Assembly (NCBI GenBank): GCA_937960715.1
Contig: CALGOO010000202.1
Location: 1 to 13,737, forward strand
From: an uncultured Candidatus Competibacteraceae bacterium
GTDB taxonomy: Bacteria > Pseudomonadota > Gammaproteobacteria > Competibacterales > Competibacteraceae
Length of the DNA stretch: 13,737 bases
Direction of reading: 5' to 3'
The first letter of the stretch is position 1. Each line of letters opens with the position of its first letter. Positions 8,201-13,531 of this stretch are shown piece after piece. The notes under the pieces are model-generated. The model had not been told where the DNA came from and ran no database searches. It saw only the letters and a program-made list of their open reading frames with translations. The translations under genes and the position numbers were made by a program.

Positions 8201-9449
8201 CTTGGTGTATTTGACGATCCAGCCAGGGAAACTGGAAGCCGATCGCGCGTACTGGCGCGGTCATTCGCCAGGAGAGGCTGCTCCGCACATCATCGATTTC
8301 CCGAGTCAACACGACGGTCTGCTGACGCACGCTTTCCAAATCATCTCGCAATCGCGCTGCTTCGGCTGTTCTTTCCTTCAATGCCTCCATGGATTCCTCT
8401 CCCCATCGCCGCGTTTCCCCCAGATCAATTTCAAGACGCGCCGACGCTGTACCTAAATCCGCCACCCGTTGCCGCGCTTCAGCTAAATCGCTTTCCAGTC
8501 GGGCTACTTCAGCGATTCGTTCTTGTAATGCCGTATCCAATTCGATGATTTTCTCGCGCCGCTGTTCGGCTTCCCGCTCCTCCCTACGCATCGCGACGCC
8601 AAGCGTGGCGCAATCGTCATCAAAACTTTCCCTGATTTTATCCAAATCTTGTTGCGCAACCGCATCGTTTGGGTCCGTATACAGTGTATTAACTAGCCGG
8701 CAGGTTTCTCGAATCCAATTTCCAATGTCTTTTTCCACACTCAAATCTTGACTTGAGAAAACATGATGCCGTATCTTGCTCGAAAGAAAATCCTCGATTT
8801 CGATTCGGCTATCCATCGATAGCCGAGTCCAAGCTACTCCCATTTGCGTTCCCATCCGCTCCATGGTCCCATGCCAGTCGCTCAACAGATGTTCATAGGC
8901 GCAAAAGGCGCGCGGCAGGTTGCGGGAAAATCTTTCGGCGTCGAGAACATGCCGTAACCATAACAGTAATGATTTCTGATCGGTAAAGTGATCCCGTTTC
9001 CGTAGCGAATGCACGACCTCCAGTGGGTGACGGATCGGAATCACCGCGTAGGGCTGGATTTGCAGCGATTGCAGGGCATCCACCCAAAGAGGGACAAATC
9101 GACAAATTCGTGGGTCCTTGACGACGAAAGCATCATTCATTCCAAATTCGGACTCAATGATCCGCTGCAATCTCTCCCGAAATGGATTCGATACCAACGA
9201 ACCGTACCAATTGGCATTGAATTTCGACCAGTCGTGCCAACAGGAACCCACCGATTCCAGGACTTTGTCGTGGAAGTCAGCCAAGGCCTGCGTTTCCCAA
9301 AAACCACGCTCGTTATATTGGCTGGGGGGAATCAGCGTTCTCGGCAATCCAAAACCCAGCAAGTTGATGACCCGGGTCAACGCCGATGTTCCACTACGAT
9401 GCATACCAAGAACCAGGATGGCCTGACGATTTACAGACAAATTGGACAT
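5220..9449 (-). CDS. Five-module fusion: sulfotransferase, coiled coil, two GT2 domains, one GT4 domain
   Basis: A 1409-residue protein without signal peptide or clear membrane segment, so probably cytoplasmic. Modules in order: (1) residues 10-255, sulfotransferase with PAPS-binding loop GMHRSGTSAL (15-24) and the second site RHPLEVVHSLRKR (140-152); (2) 285-395, heptad-like coiled coil rich in E, R, A and L, ending in SLSWRMTAPVR (391-401), a motif often found where a coiled coil meets a glycosyltransferase; (3) 488-720, GT-A fold GT2 with VVMPVYNPP, DQDD (577-580) and QDHDLALRAGE; (4) 748-990, second GT2 with LIIPTHNR, NDDTE (835-839) and QHAGVVHG; (5) 1021-1400, GT4 with GTVCERKR and the EX7E pair E1311/E1319. 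All key residues I can check are present, so each module could be active. It is first in the minus-strand block and likely builds and sulfates a surface glycan. ATG 9449 has only a weak ribosome site (AGG about 9 bases away) and overlaps a possible leader ORF. Sugar specificities and acceptor are not readable. Confidence 0.92.
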   Translation of the reverse strand: MSNLSVNRQAILVLGMHRSGTSALTRVINLLGFGLPRTLIPPSQYNERGFWETQALADFHDKVLESVGSCWHDWSKFNANWYGSLVSNPFRERLQRIIESEFGMNDAFVVKDPRICRFVPLWVDALQSLQIQPYAVIPIRHPLEVVHSLRKRDHFTDQKSLLLWLRHVLDAERFSRNLPRAFCAYEHLLSDWHGTMERMGTQMGVAWTRLSMDSRIEIEDFLSSKIRHHVFSSQDLSVEKDIGNWIRETCRLVNTLYTDPNDAVAQQDLDKIRESFDDDCATLGVAMRREEREAEQRREKIIELDTALQERIAEVARLESDLAEARQRVADLGTASARLEIDLGETRRWGEESMEALKERTAEAARLRDDLESVRQQTVVLTREIDDVRSSLSWRMTAPVRAIGFQFPWLDRQIHQAQEWMERLKSFRWGGADRPNRSRVLDPDAKSSPSRPSTPVDPYVAWLRVNHWNPRSENELYRRLAIDHSRLPKISVVMPVYNPPIRFLTRAVQSLRRQIYTHWELCIADDASRDEQVRPYLEELVRDSRITVCFREKNGHISAATNSAAALATGDFILLMDQDDELAINALAEVALAIAANPEIDLLYSDCDKIDAEGNRYDPHFKPDWSPELLLSYMYAGQVLVIRRSLFERIGGMRQGFEGSQDHDLALRAGEAARQVGHIPAVLYHWRCFRGSTAFSGHEKPYSFTAGLKAVQSALDRRGSQGQAYQPDWAKRNGNGIYHIRFPDTGPSVTLIIPTHNRIDLLRQCLQSLRRTTYRNYQIMVVDNESDQVKAQRYLRQLNHEVVRIPNQRGKGFSFSYVMNEAVRQARTDYVLFLNDDTEVITPEWLSSMVGYAELPGVGAVGALLRYKDGKVQHAGVVHGMDGLCDHAFKLTRRGDNGYLSYIAMARNCSAVTAACMLTRRQLFLEMGGFDTDQFAVAYNDPDYCYRLRERGYRVVYTPDAELFHFEGQTRGFSDEPREIAAYRKRFKTFEDPYLNPNLSRENPCFEIAPRRMRRDFGQALRVAMFTHNLNWEGAPKQMQEIAGYLHRQGMIKPLIFSPKDGPLRDQYEKLGIKVRIFAHPLIKHHTLPGYLEALGQVGELLADEAVDVVYANTLHGFVAVDVAREARLPCLWAIHESEGWRHYFDFVPPALRSRPIECFTYPYRVIFVAKQTRQIYRELDWYHNFTVIPNGLEPGSVDLPSEAQRRAARRALGLGENDIGVLSVGTVCERKRQVDLIEAVARLHEDVFKSCAVRFFIVGDRDNEYSSRMHKVMETLSPERRERLTVLLETPDVVGFYHACDIFVLTSGMESYPRVILEAMSAGLAILTTSVNGVVEQVREGINADYFPVGDIRQLTARLTTLIEDRQRREIYRTASPVVLRGLTDHEEMGASYARLFYEAAVASVPDA

Positions 9450-9625
9450 AAGGAAAAACCTGTCGAAATTCTTAATCCGAGCCGAATGGTTAAAAGTATT
9501 TTTATACCACTTTTGGCCGAGCGGGTCTCCAATTTCCCTTTCCCGTGATGCAAACGTTCACACTCCCAACCCGCCTCAAAAGCGTTTTTACAGAGCAAGC
9601 ACGCCAACTCATTGAAAAAATTCAT
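9431..9625 (-). CDS. Possible 64-residue leader ORF overlapping the start of the large glycosyltransferase gene
   Basis: ATG 9625 has AGAGG (9638-9634) 8 bases upstream, a better ribosome site than the large gene 19 bases inside its end has. The product begins MNFFNELACLLCKNAFEAGW and has five cysteines, two near the N-terminus as CLLC and two near the end as CPIC. I recognise no family, and the second half looks unselected. If translated, ribosomes would finish 19 bases inside the downstream gene, which would allow translational coupling and explain the weak site there. It may equally be chance in an untranslated leader. It also extends upstream in frame to an ATG at 9667 with no better support. 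Confidence 0.25.
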   Translation of the reverse strand: MNFFNELACLLCKNAFEAGWECERLHHGKGKLETRSAKSGIKILLTIRLGLRISTGFSLCPICL

Positions 9626-9691
9626 TTTCCATACCTCTTTTCCTTGATGAAGAGGGGCGTTACACAATCCTCAAAATCGTGAAACCGCGTT

Positions 9692-9719
9692 CCTATACTA
9701 TAATTAAATGAGTGTCCAA
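9692..9719 (-). promoter_or_regulatory. Weak sigma70-like promoter candidate for the minus-strand polysaccharide block
   Basis: Read on the minus strand, TTGGAC (9719-9714) and TATAGG (9697-9692) are 16 bases apart in an AT-rich patch that falls in the divergent intergenic region. The -10 box matches 4 of 6 consensus bases and the -35 only its first three. Transcripts from here would have a leader of about 235 bases before ATG 9449 and would include the small ORF at 9625. No competing promoter looks clearly better. Confidence 0.25.
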
Positions 9720-9935
9720 CCGCTTGCACCCCGCCCGCCCAGCACGGTGACGTGGAAGATGAATATGGCCTGTTCCCCTCCGTTCGCGCTCCGTGAACCC
9801 GGCGAACCCTAGGTGGAGAAGCGTCATATAAAAGTCAATTGTTTTAAAATCAAATAGTTAATTTAAAAAGTGGTTCGGCGATGAGCCGGGAAGCGTGCTG
9901 ATGCCAAGGTGAAATGTGGTCACTTTCCAATGTTT

Positions 9936-9987
9936 GTTGTAAATTTGAAAAGAGTTGTAAATTTGAAAAGATTGTTGTAGATTGAAG
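9936..9987. repeat. 18-base tandem direct repeat, two perfect copies plus a degenerate partial copy
   Basis: The unit GTTGTAAATTTGAAAAGA occurs at 9936-9953 and immediately again at 9954-9971. A decayed third start, GTTGTAGATTGAAG, follows at 9974-9987. The array ends 32 bases before the GTG start of the NTF2-like gene and overlaps its best promoter candidate. It may therefore be a repeated regulator site, or a slippage-prone tract that changes promoter spacing. Confidence 0.85.
9955..9983 (+). promoter_or_regulatory. Weak sigma70-like promoter candidate upstream of the NTF2-like gene
   Basis: TTGTAA (9955-9960) and TAGATT (9978-9983) are 17 bases apart; each matches 4 of 6 consensus bases. 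Transcription would start near 9990, giving a leader of about 30 bases. The boxes fall inside the tandem repeat, so loss or gain of one repeat unit would alter this promoter. Confidence 0.3.
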
Positions 9988-10019
9988 CCAAGGTTCTGTA
10001 TGAGCCCAAGGAGTGTGTA

Positions 10020-10466
10020 GTGAATCTGTTACGTTTTCTAGGCATGATGTTGTTGGCGTATCTGGCGATGGGTAATGCGTCCGCCTTGGCCGCTGATGTC
10101 GTCCAGGCCGCTCCAACCGCCGAGGCGGCTCAAACGCAGCGGGCCTTGCTGGAGCAGCGTGTCACCGCCAAGTGGGATGCGTTGATTCGCAAGGATTTCG
10201 CGACGGCTTACTCCTTCACATCTCCAAGCTACCGCAAGCTGTTCTCGCTGGATGCCTTCCGGAGCAGTTTTGGCAATAAGGTCGCTTGGCGGCGCGTCGA
10301 AGTGGTTGATGTGGAATTCAAGGGTGGCGACGCCGCGACGGTCGGTATCAACATCCATTTCGTGTATCATCAGCCGCAAGCCGAGAAGCCCCTTGACATG
10401 CAGACCTATGTCCAGGAACCTTGGGTATTTGTGGACGGGCAATGGTGGTATCTGGTGAAAAGCTGA
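10020..10466 (+). CDS. Small exported protein with NTF2-like (SnoaL/DUF4440-type) fold, function unknown
   Basis: A 148-residue protein starting at GTG 10020, fixed by AAGGAG (10008-10013) six bases upstream. Residues 1-24 form a signal peptide (MNLLRFLGMMLLAYLAMGNA, then SALA before the likely cut). There is no lipobox cysteine, so a soluble periplasmic or secreted product is expected. The mature part has an N-terminal helix (RALLEQRVTAKWDALIRKDF), then FATAYSFTSPSYRKLFS and a run of strands ending WVFVDGQWWYLVKS. This is the layout of NTF2-like proteins, whose curved sheet forms a small-molecule pocket or a dimer interface. That assignment is from the pattern only. No catalytic residues can be named. 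It is 76 bases before the large secreted protein with no hairpin between, so they may be co-transcribed. Confidence 0.82.
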   Translation: MNLLRFLGMMLLAYLAMGNASALAADVVQAAPTAEAAQTQRALLEQRVTAKWDALIRKDFATAYSFTSPSYRKLFSLDAFRSSFGNKVAWRRVEVVDVEFKGGDAATVGINIHFVYHQPQAEKPLDMQTYVQEPWVFVDGQWWYLVKS

Positions 10467-10542
10467 TTTTAGGGCTTGCAGTGGGCTCGAACTATCCGAG
10501 TCGTTCCGTTTCTTTCGTTTGGTTCGCTTAGGAGCTGTTGAC

Positions 10543-12207
10543 ATGATGAATCGCAAGATGAAACAACTGGCGTTGGCGGTGGGGGTGGCGCTGGGCGGCC
10601 TGAGCCTGGTGCCGTCGGCCCAGGCGGTCAGCGTGGCCAAGAACAACCTGGGGCAGGCGTTGATCTTCCCCTACTACACGGTGCGGGGGGGCTGGACCAC
10701 GCTGTTTGGGGTGACCAACACCAGCAACCAGGTGGTGGCGGTGAAGGTGCGGTTCCGCGAGGCCTACAACTCGCGCGACGTGTTCGACTTCAACCTCATC
10801 CTGTCGCCGCATGACCTGTGGACGGCGTGGGTGACGGACAGCCCGAACGGGCCGGTGATTCGGACCGAGGACAGCAGTTGCACGGTGGGCAACATCGTGG
10901 GGACGGGCGCGACCGGAGTGACGTTCCCGGCGCCGGTGTCGTATGTCGGTTCGGCGGCGGACGGCGGGCCGACCGACGTGGACCGGATGCGCGAGGGCTA
11001 CGTCGAGATGATCATGATGGGGGCCTCGCCGGGCACGCCGGCGGCGGTCTACCCACTGGCCGCCGGCGCGATCCACGGCGCCGCCACCGGCACGCCGCCG
11101 GGCTGCGCCGCGCTGGTGTCGGCGTTCCAGAACCCGGCCGCGCTGGGCAGTTACGGCCCCTGCCCGACCGGGACCAGCGCGAATGCCGGGGTTTCGAACA
11201 CCCTGCGCGGGGAATTCTGCAACTACGCGCAGATTCCCGCGACCGGTACGCAGGCGGCGCCGTTGCCGCTGCAACCGCTCAAGGGCACCTACGCGCTGGT
11301 CAACGGCGCCAAGGGCTTCAACGCGGTGGGGCTGCCAGTGGCGTTGCAGAACTTCCGCAACACCGGCGCGATGACCTTGCAGTTGGACAGCGTCGGCCCC
11401 GTGCCCTTCAACAACTCCTGGCACGAGCCGTCTCTGAACTCGACGACTTCAACGGGTTTCCAGTTCATTCCGACCCCCACCGCGACCGATCCAGGGGCGC
11501 TGTCGATCATTATCGGCGGTGTCACCGGGGTCACTGGGGCCCTCATGCGCACCAACGTGATCAACGAATGGTCGCGGCGTTCGAATCCGGCGGCCGGCTG
11601 GGTGACGGCCACCGACTGGGTGCTGACCTTCCCGACCAAGAACTTCTTCGTCGACAACGACGCTGGCAACCGCTACGCCGGGCGTAACAACGTCTCATGC
11701 CCTGGCCCCACCGGACGCTGCAACGCGACACCTGTGGGCACCGCCGCCGTGGCTGTACCCTTCACCCAGATGTTCGTGGACACGAGCGCAACCACGCCTG
11801 TCCGGCGCGGTTCGTCCTGCGACGCGATCACCCTGACCCTGCGCGATCGCGAGGAACGGGCGTCCACCGGACTGGGCTTCTCGCCGGGCGCCTCGCCCCA
11901 GTTGTGCTATGAAACCAACGTGCTGACCTTCAACCAGGGTCTGATCCTGAACTCGCCGATCGCCGCCAGCGTCAACTACTCCGATCCCTTCCTGTTCGGG
12001 TGGATGAATGTCGGCTTGAACTCGATACCCGCCGGTGCATCGAATTTTGGTCTACCGGTGGTGGGTTTTGCGATCACCTCGCGAGACGACTCCGCCACGG
12101 CGCTGCTGAGCGAGGCGGCCTTGTACGATCATTCGTATGTTAGCCCCTCCACCATGACTATCGGCAACCCTGGTTATCCCACCAATGGTCCAGTGTCGCC
12201 GCCTTAA
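10543..12207 (+). CDS. Large secreted protein of unknown function, first copy of a duplicated family
   Basis: A 554-residue protein with a clear signal peptide (1-28, ending PSAQA). Start at ATG 10543 because GGAG (10531-10534) lies 8 bases upstream and the signal peptide begins there; the frame is open from 10519. The conserved head reads NNLGQALIFPYYTVRGGW followed by GVTNTSNQVVAVKVRFREA, and then LSPHDLWTAWVTD. I have seen such proteins in gammaproteobacteria but know no function. The rest is rich in G, A, T, P and N with predicted short strands. Eight cysteines, an even number, suggest disulfides formed in the periplasm. No membrane anchor, PEP-CTERM, autotransporter barrel or LPXTG signal is visible at the C-terminus, which ends NGPVSPP. 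A rho-independent terminator follows at 12265. A second copy begins at 13532. The role may be surface or extracellular, but that is inference from the signal peptide and composition. Confidence 0.85.
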   Translation: MMNRKMKQLALAVGVALGGLSLVPSAQAVSVAKNNLGQALIFPYYTVRGGWTTLFGVTNTSNQVVAVKVRFREAYNSRDVFDFNLILSPHDLWTAWVTDSPNGPVIRTEDSSCTVGNIVGTGATGVTFPAPVSYVGSAADGGPTDVDRMREGYVEMIMMGASPGTPAAVYPLAAGAIHGAATGTPPGCAALVSAFQNPAALGSYGPCPTGTSANAGVSNTLRGEFCNYAQIPATGTQAAPLPLQPLKGTYALVNGAKGFNAVGLPVALQNFRNTGAMTLQLDSVGPVPFNNSWHEPSLNSTTSTGFQFIPTPTATDPGALSIIIGGVTGVTGALMRTNVINEWSRRSNPAAGWVTATDWVLTFPTKNFFVDNDAGNRYAGRNNVSCPGPTGRCNATPVGTAAVAVPFTQMFVDTSATTPVRRGSSCDAITLTLRDREERASTGLGFSPGASPQLCYETNVLTFNQGLILNSPIAASVNYSDPFLFGWMNVGLNSIPAGASNFGLPVVGFAITSRDDSATALLSEAALYDHSYVSPSTMTIGNPGYPTNGPVSPP

Positions 12208-12264
12208 GGTGCGTTGCTTGGCGGATATCCCACGCTGATTTAACCAGCGTTGTCGTTTGACTCC

Positions 12265-12291
12265 AGGCCCGCGTTTCGGCGCGGGCCTTTT
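12265..12291 (+). terminator. Rho-independent terminator of the large secreted-protein gene
   Basis: A perfect 9-base stem, AGGCCCGCG (12265-12273) with CGCGGGCCT (12280-12288), closes a 6-base loop and runs into TTTT. It lies 58 bases after the stop codon at 12207, so it should end that transcript and leave the PpiC gene to its own promoter or to readthrough. Confidence 0.88.
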
Positions 12292-12361
12292 CGTTGTCGC
12301 CGAAAAACCCAACTTCAATCTCCTCTCCCACTCGTGGATTGCCGCATAAATTTTGACAGGT

Positions 12362-12471
12362 CATGCCTGGCTCCCACGCTCCAGCACGGGAGCCTCGCTC
12401 CCGGCGATGCTCCGGCGTCGCGGGCCGCTGGAACGGCCCAACTGGCATTCCACGCTGGAGCGTGGGAACAA
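12362..12471. repeat. REP-like inverted repeat element
   Basis: TCCCACGCTCCAGC (12372-12385) is exactly inverted as GCTGGAGCGTGGGA (12454-12467). Between the arms lie smaller GC-rich pairings such as GGGAGC/GCTCCC and GGGCCG/CGGCCC. The right arm with its flanks, GGCATTCCACGCTGG followed by AGCGTGGGAAC, resembles a dispersed repeat that I remember from several proteobacterial genomes. Such elements are non-coding and usually moved by a RAYT transposase encoded elsewhere; none is in this window. Confidence 0.65.
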
Positions 12472-12542
12472 GACAGTCAAGACTTTTGGCGCAGTCCACC
12501 AGCGGATGAGAGATTCCCCACCGCTTTCAAGAGTCTTTTGCC

Positions 12543-13436
12543 ATGACGACCGTGCGTTTTTTCATGATCGGGATATTGTTTTCGCTGCTGGCCGCGCCGT
12601 CGGCATGGGCCGCGGGCGAAGACCAACGAATTTTACTGAGTGCTGAAGGCATCGTGGTCACCGGCCAGGACCTGCAACAGGAATTGCTGTTGCTGACCGG
12701 TTCCGAACGGATGGAGGCGCTGGCCACGCCGGACCGGCTCAAGAACCTGCTACGCCAGATTTATCTGGGCAAGCGCCTGGTCGCCGAAGCCGAACGGCTG
12801 GGTTTGGATCGGACGCCCCTGACCCAGGCCCGCCTGATGGCGGTACAGCGGCGGACGTTGTCCGAAGCCGTGCGCGAACAAGCCGAGAAGCAGATCGAAC
12901 CGCCCGATATCACGGCGCTGGCGCGCGAACACTACGCCACCCGCCGCGACGAGTTTCAATTGCCGGACCGGTATAGGGTCGCGCACATCCTGAAGAAAGT
13001 CAGTTGCGACTGCGAACGGGACCCCCAACGGCAACGGATCGAGCAATTGCAGGCTCGCATCAAGGCCGGTGAGGATTTCGCGGCTTTGGCCAAGGTTGAG
13101 TCCGAGGATACCGCAAGCGCCGCTCAGGGCGGCGAACTGGAGGGTTGGTTGAGGCGCGAGCAACTGGTCGCGCCGTTCGCCGACGCCCTGCTCGCCCTGG
13201 AACCGGGCCAAGTGAGCGGCGAGGTGAAGACCCAGTACGGGTTTCACCTCATCAAGCTGCTGGGTCGAGAGCCGGCGCGACCGCAAAGCTTCGAGGAAGT
13301 GCAGGCCGGTCTCGAAGAGCGCCTGCGCCAGACCTACAACCAAGAGCGGTTGCGTAAACAAGCCACCAGCTACATGCCCGGCGCCGATGCGAAATTCGAC
13401 GAATCCGCTGTGCAGGCCGTGTTGCAGGGCCGTTAA
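12543..13436 (+). CDS. Periplasmic PpiC-type (parvulin) peptidyl-prolyl cis-trans isomerase
   Basis: A 297-residue exported foldase. Residues 1-23 are a signal peptide (MTTVRFFMIGILFSLLAAPS, then AWA). Residues about 25-135 form a helical SurA/PrsA-like chaperone part (RLKNLLRQIYLGKRLVAEAE). The parvulin domain spans about 143-241, with the family signatures RVAHILKKV (His148), GEDFAALAK, GGELEGWL and QYGFHLIKLL (His235). A C-terminal helix follows (SFEEVQAGLEERLRQ). It should speed proline isomerisation in exported proteins in the periplasm. A small insertion after the first strand carries CDC (155 and 157), which I do not recall from SurA or PrsA. The start at 12543 has only a weak AAGAG upstream, but it begins the signal peptide; GTG 12552 is an alternative. 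It lies between two copies of the same secreted-protein family, so helping those proteins fold is a reasonable guess. It is not one of the well-known named foldases as far as I can tell. Confidence 0.92.
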   Translation: MTTVRFFMIGILFSLLAAPSAWAAGEDQRILLSAEGIVVTGQDLQQELLLLTGSERMEALATPDRLKNLLRQIYLGKRLVAEAERLGLDRTPLTQARLMAVQRRTLSEAVREQAEKQIEPPDITALAREHYATRRDEFQLPDRYRVAHILKKVSCDCERDPQRQRIEQLQARIKAGEDFAALAKVESEDTASAAQGGELEGWLRREQLVAPFADALLALEPGQVSGEVKTQYGFHLIKLLGREPARPQSFEEVQAGLEERLRQTYNQERLRKQATSYMPGADAKFDESAVQAVLQGR

Positions 13437-13531
13437 AGGTTCAGAGAATCTGGGATATACTGGATGGCAGGTTTGATGATCCGATGATACTGGAGCTTAC
13501 CTGTCCGATTGACTAGAGGGGGAATGACCCG

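Larger units (their letters stand above)
9450..10019. other. Divergent intergenic region, 570 bases
   Basis: This gap separates the minus-strand polysaccharide block from the plus-strand secreted-protein genes, so it should hold promoters for both directions. Seen in it: the possible leader ORF at 9625-9431; a small hairpin on the minus strand (CCTCTT and AAGAGG around 9634-9653) just before that ORF; a GC-rich stretch at about 9720-9815 without a convincing gene; an AT-rich patch at about 9827-9870; a short CGGC/GCCG stem near 9874-9886; and the 18-base tandem repeat at 9936-9971. No tRNA, insertion sequence or large broken gene was recognised. Confidence 0.6.
12208..12542. other. Intergenic region with terminator and REP-like repeat
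   Basis: This 335-base gap holds the terminator of the secreted-protein gene (12265-12291) and a GC-rich inverted-repeat element (about 12362-12471). The remainder (about 12472-12542) leads to the PpiC gene. I see no strong ribosome site there (only AAGAG about 10 bases before ATG 12543) and no good promoter. Confidence 0.6.

Noticed and set aside
1400..9449. Minus-strand block considered as a prophage or antiphage defence island
   Set aside because: No integrase, structural, nuclease or helicase features; all recognised domains are glycan-modifying.
9708..9812. 34-codon plus-strand ORF starting MSVQPLAPRPP in the divergent intergenic region
   Set aside because: No ribosome site, no recognised product, and its length is expected by chance in this GC-rich patch.
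9936..9987. Tandem repeat considered as a CRISPR array
   Set aside because: The 18-base copies abut with no spacers and no cas genes are present.
10528..11687. Overlapping frames on both strands inside the secreted-protein gene
   Set aside because: High GC keeps several frames open; only the 10543 frame has a ribosome site, a signal peptide and a paralogue at 13532.
12750..13361. 203-codon minus-strand frame across the PpiC gene
   Set aside because: Antisense to a well-supported parvulin domain; no independent signal.
13466..13505. CAGGT/ACCTG pairing after the PpiC gene considered as a terminator
   Set aside because: Only a five-base arm, a long loop and no following T run.
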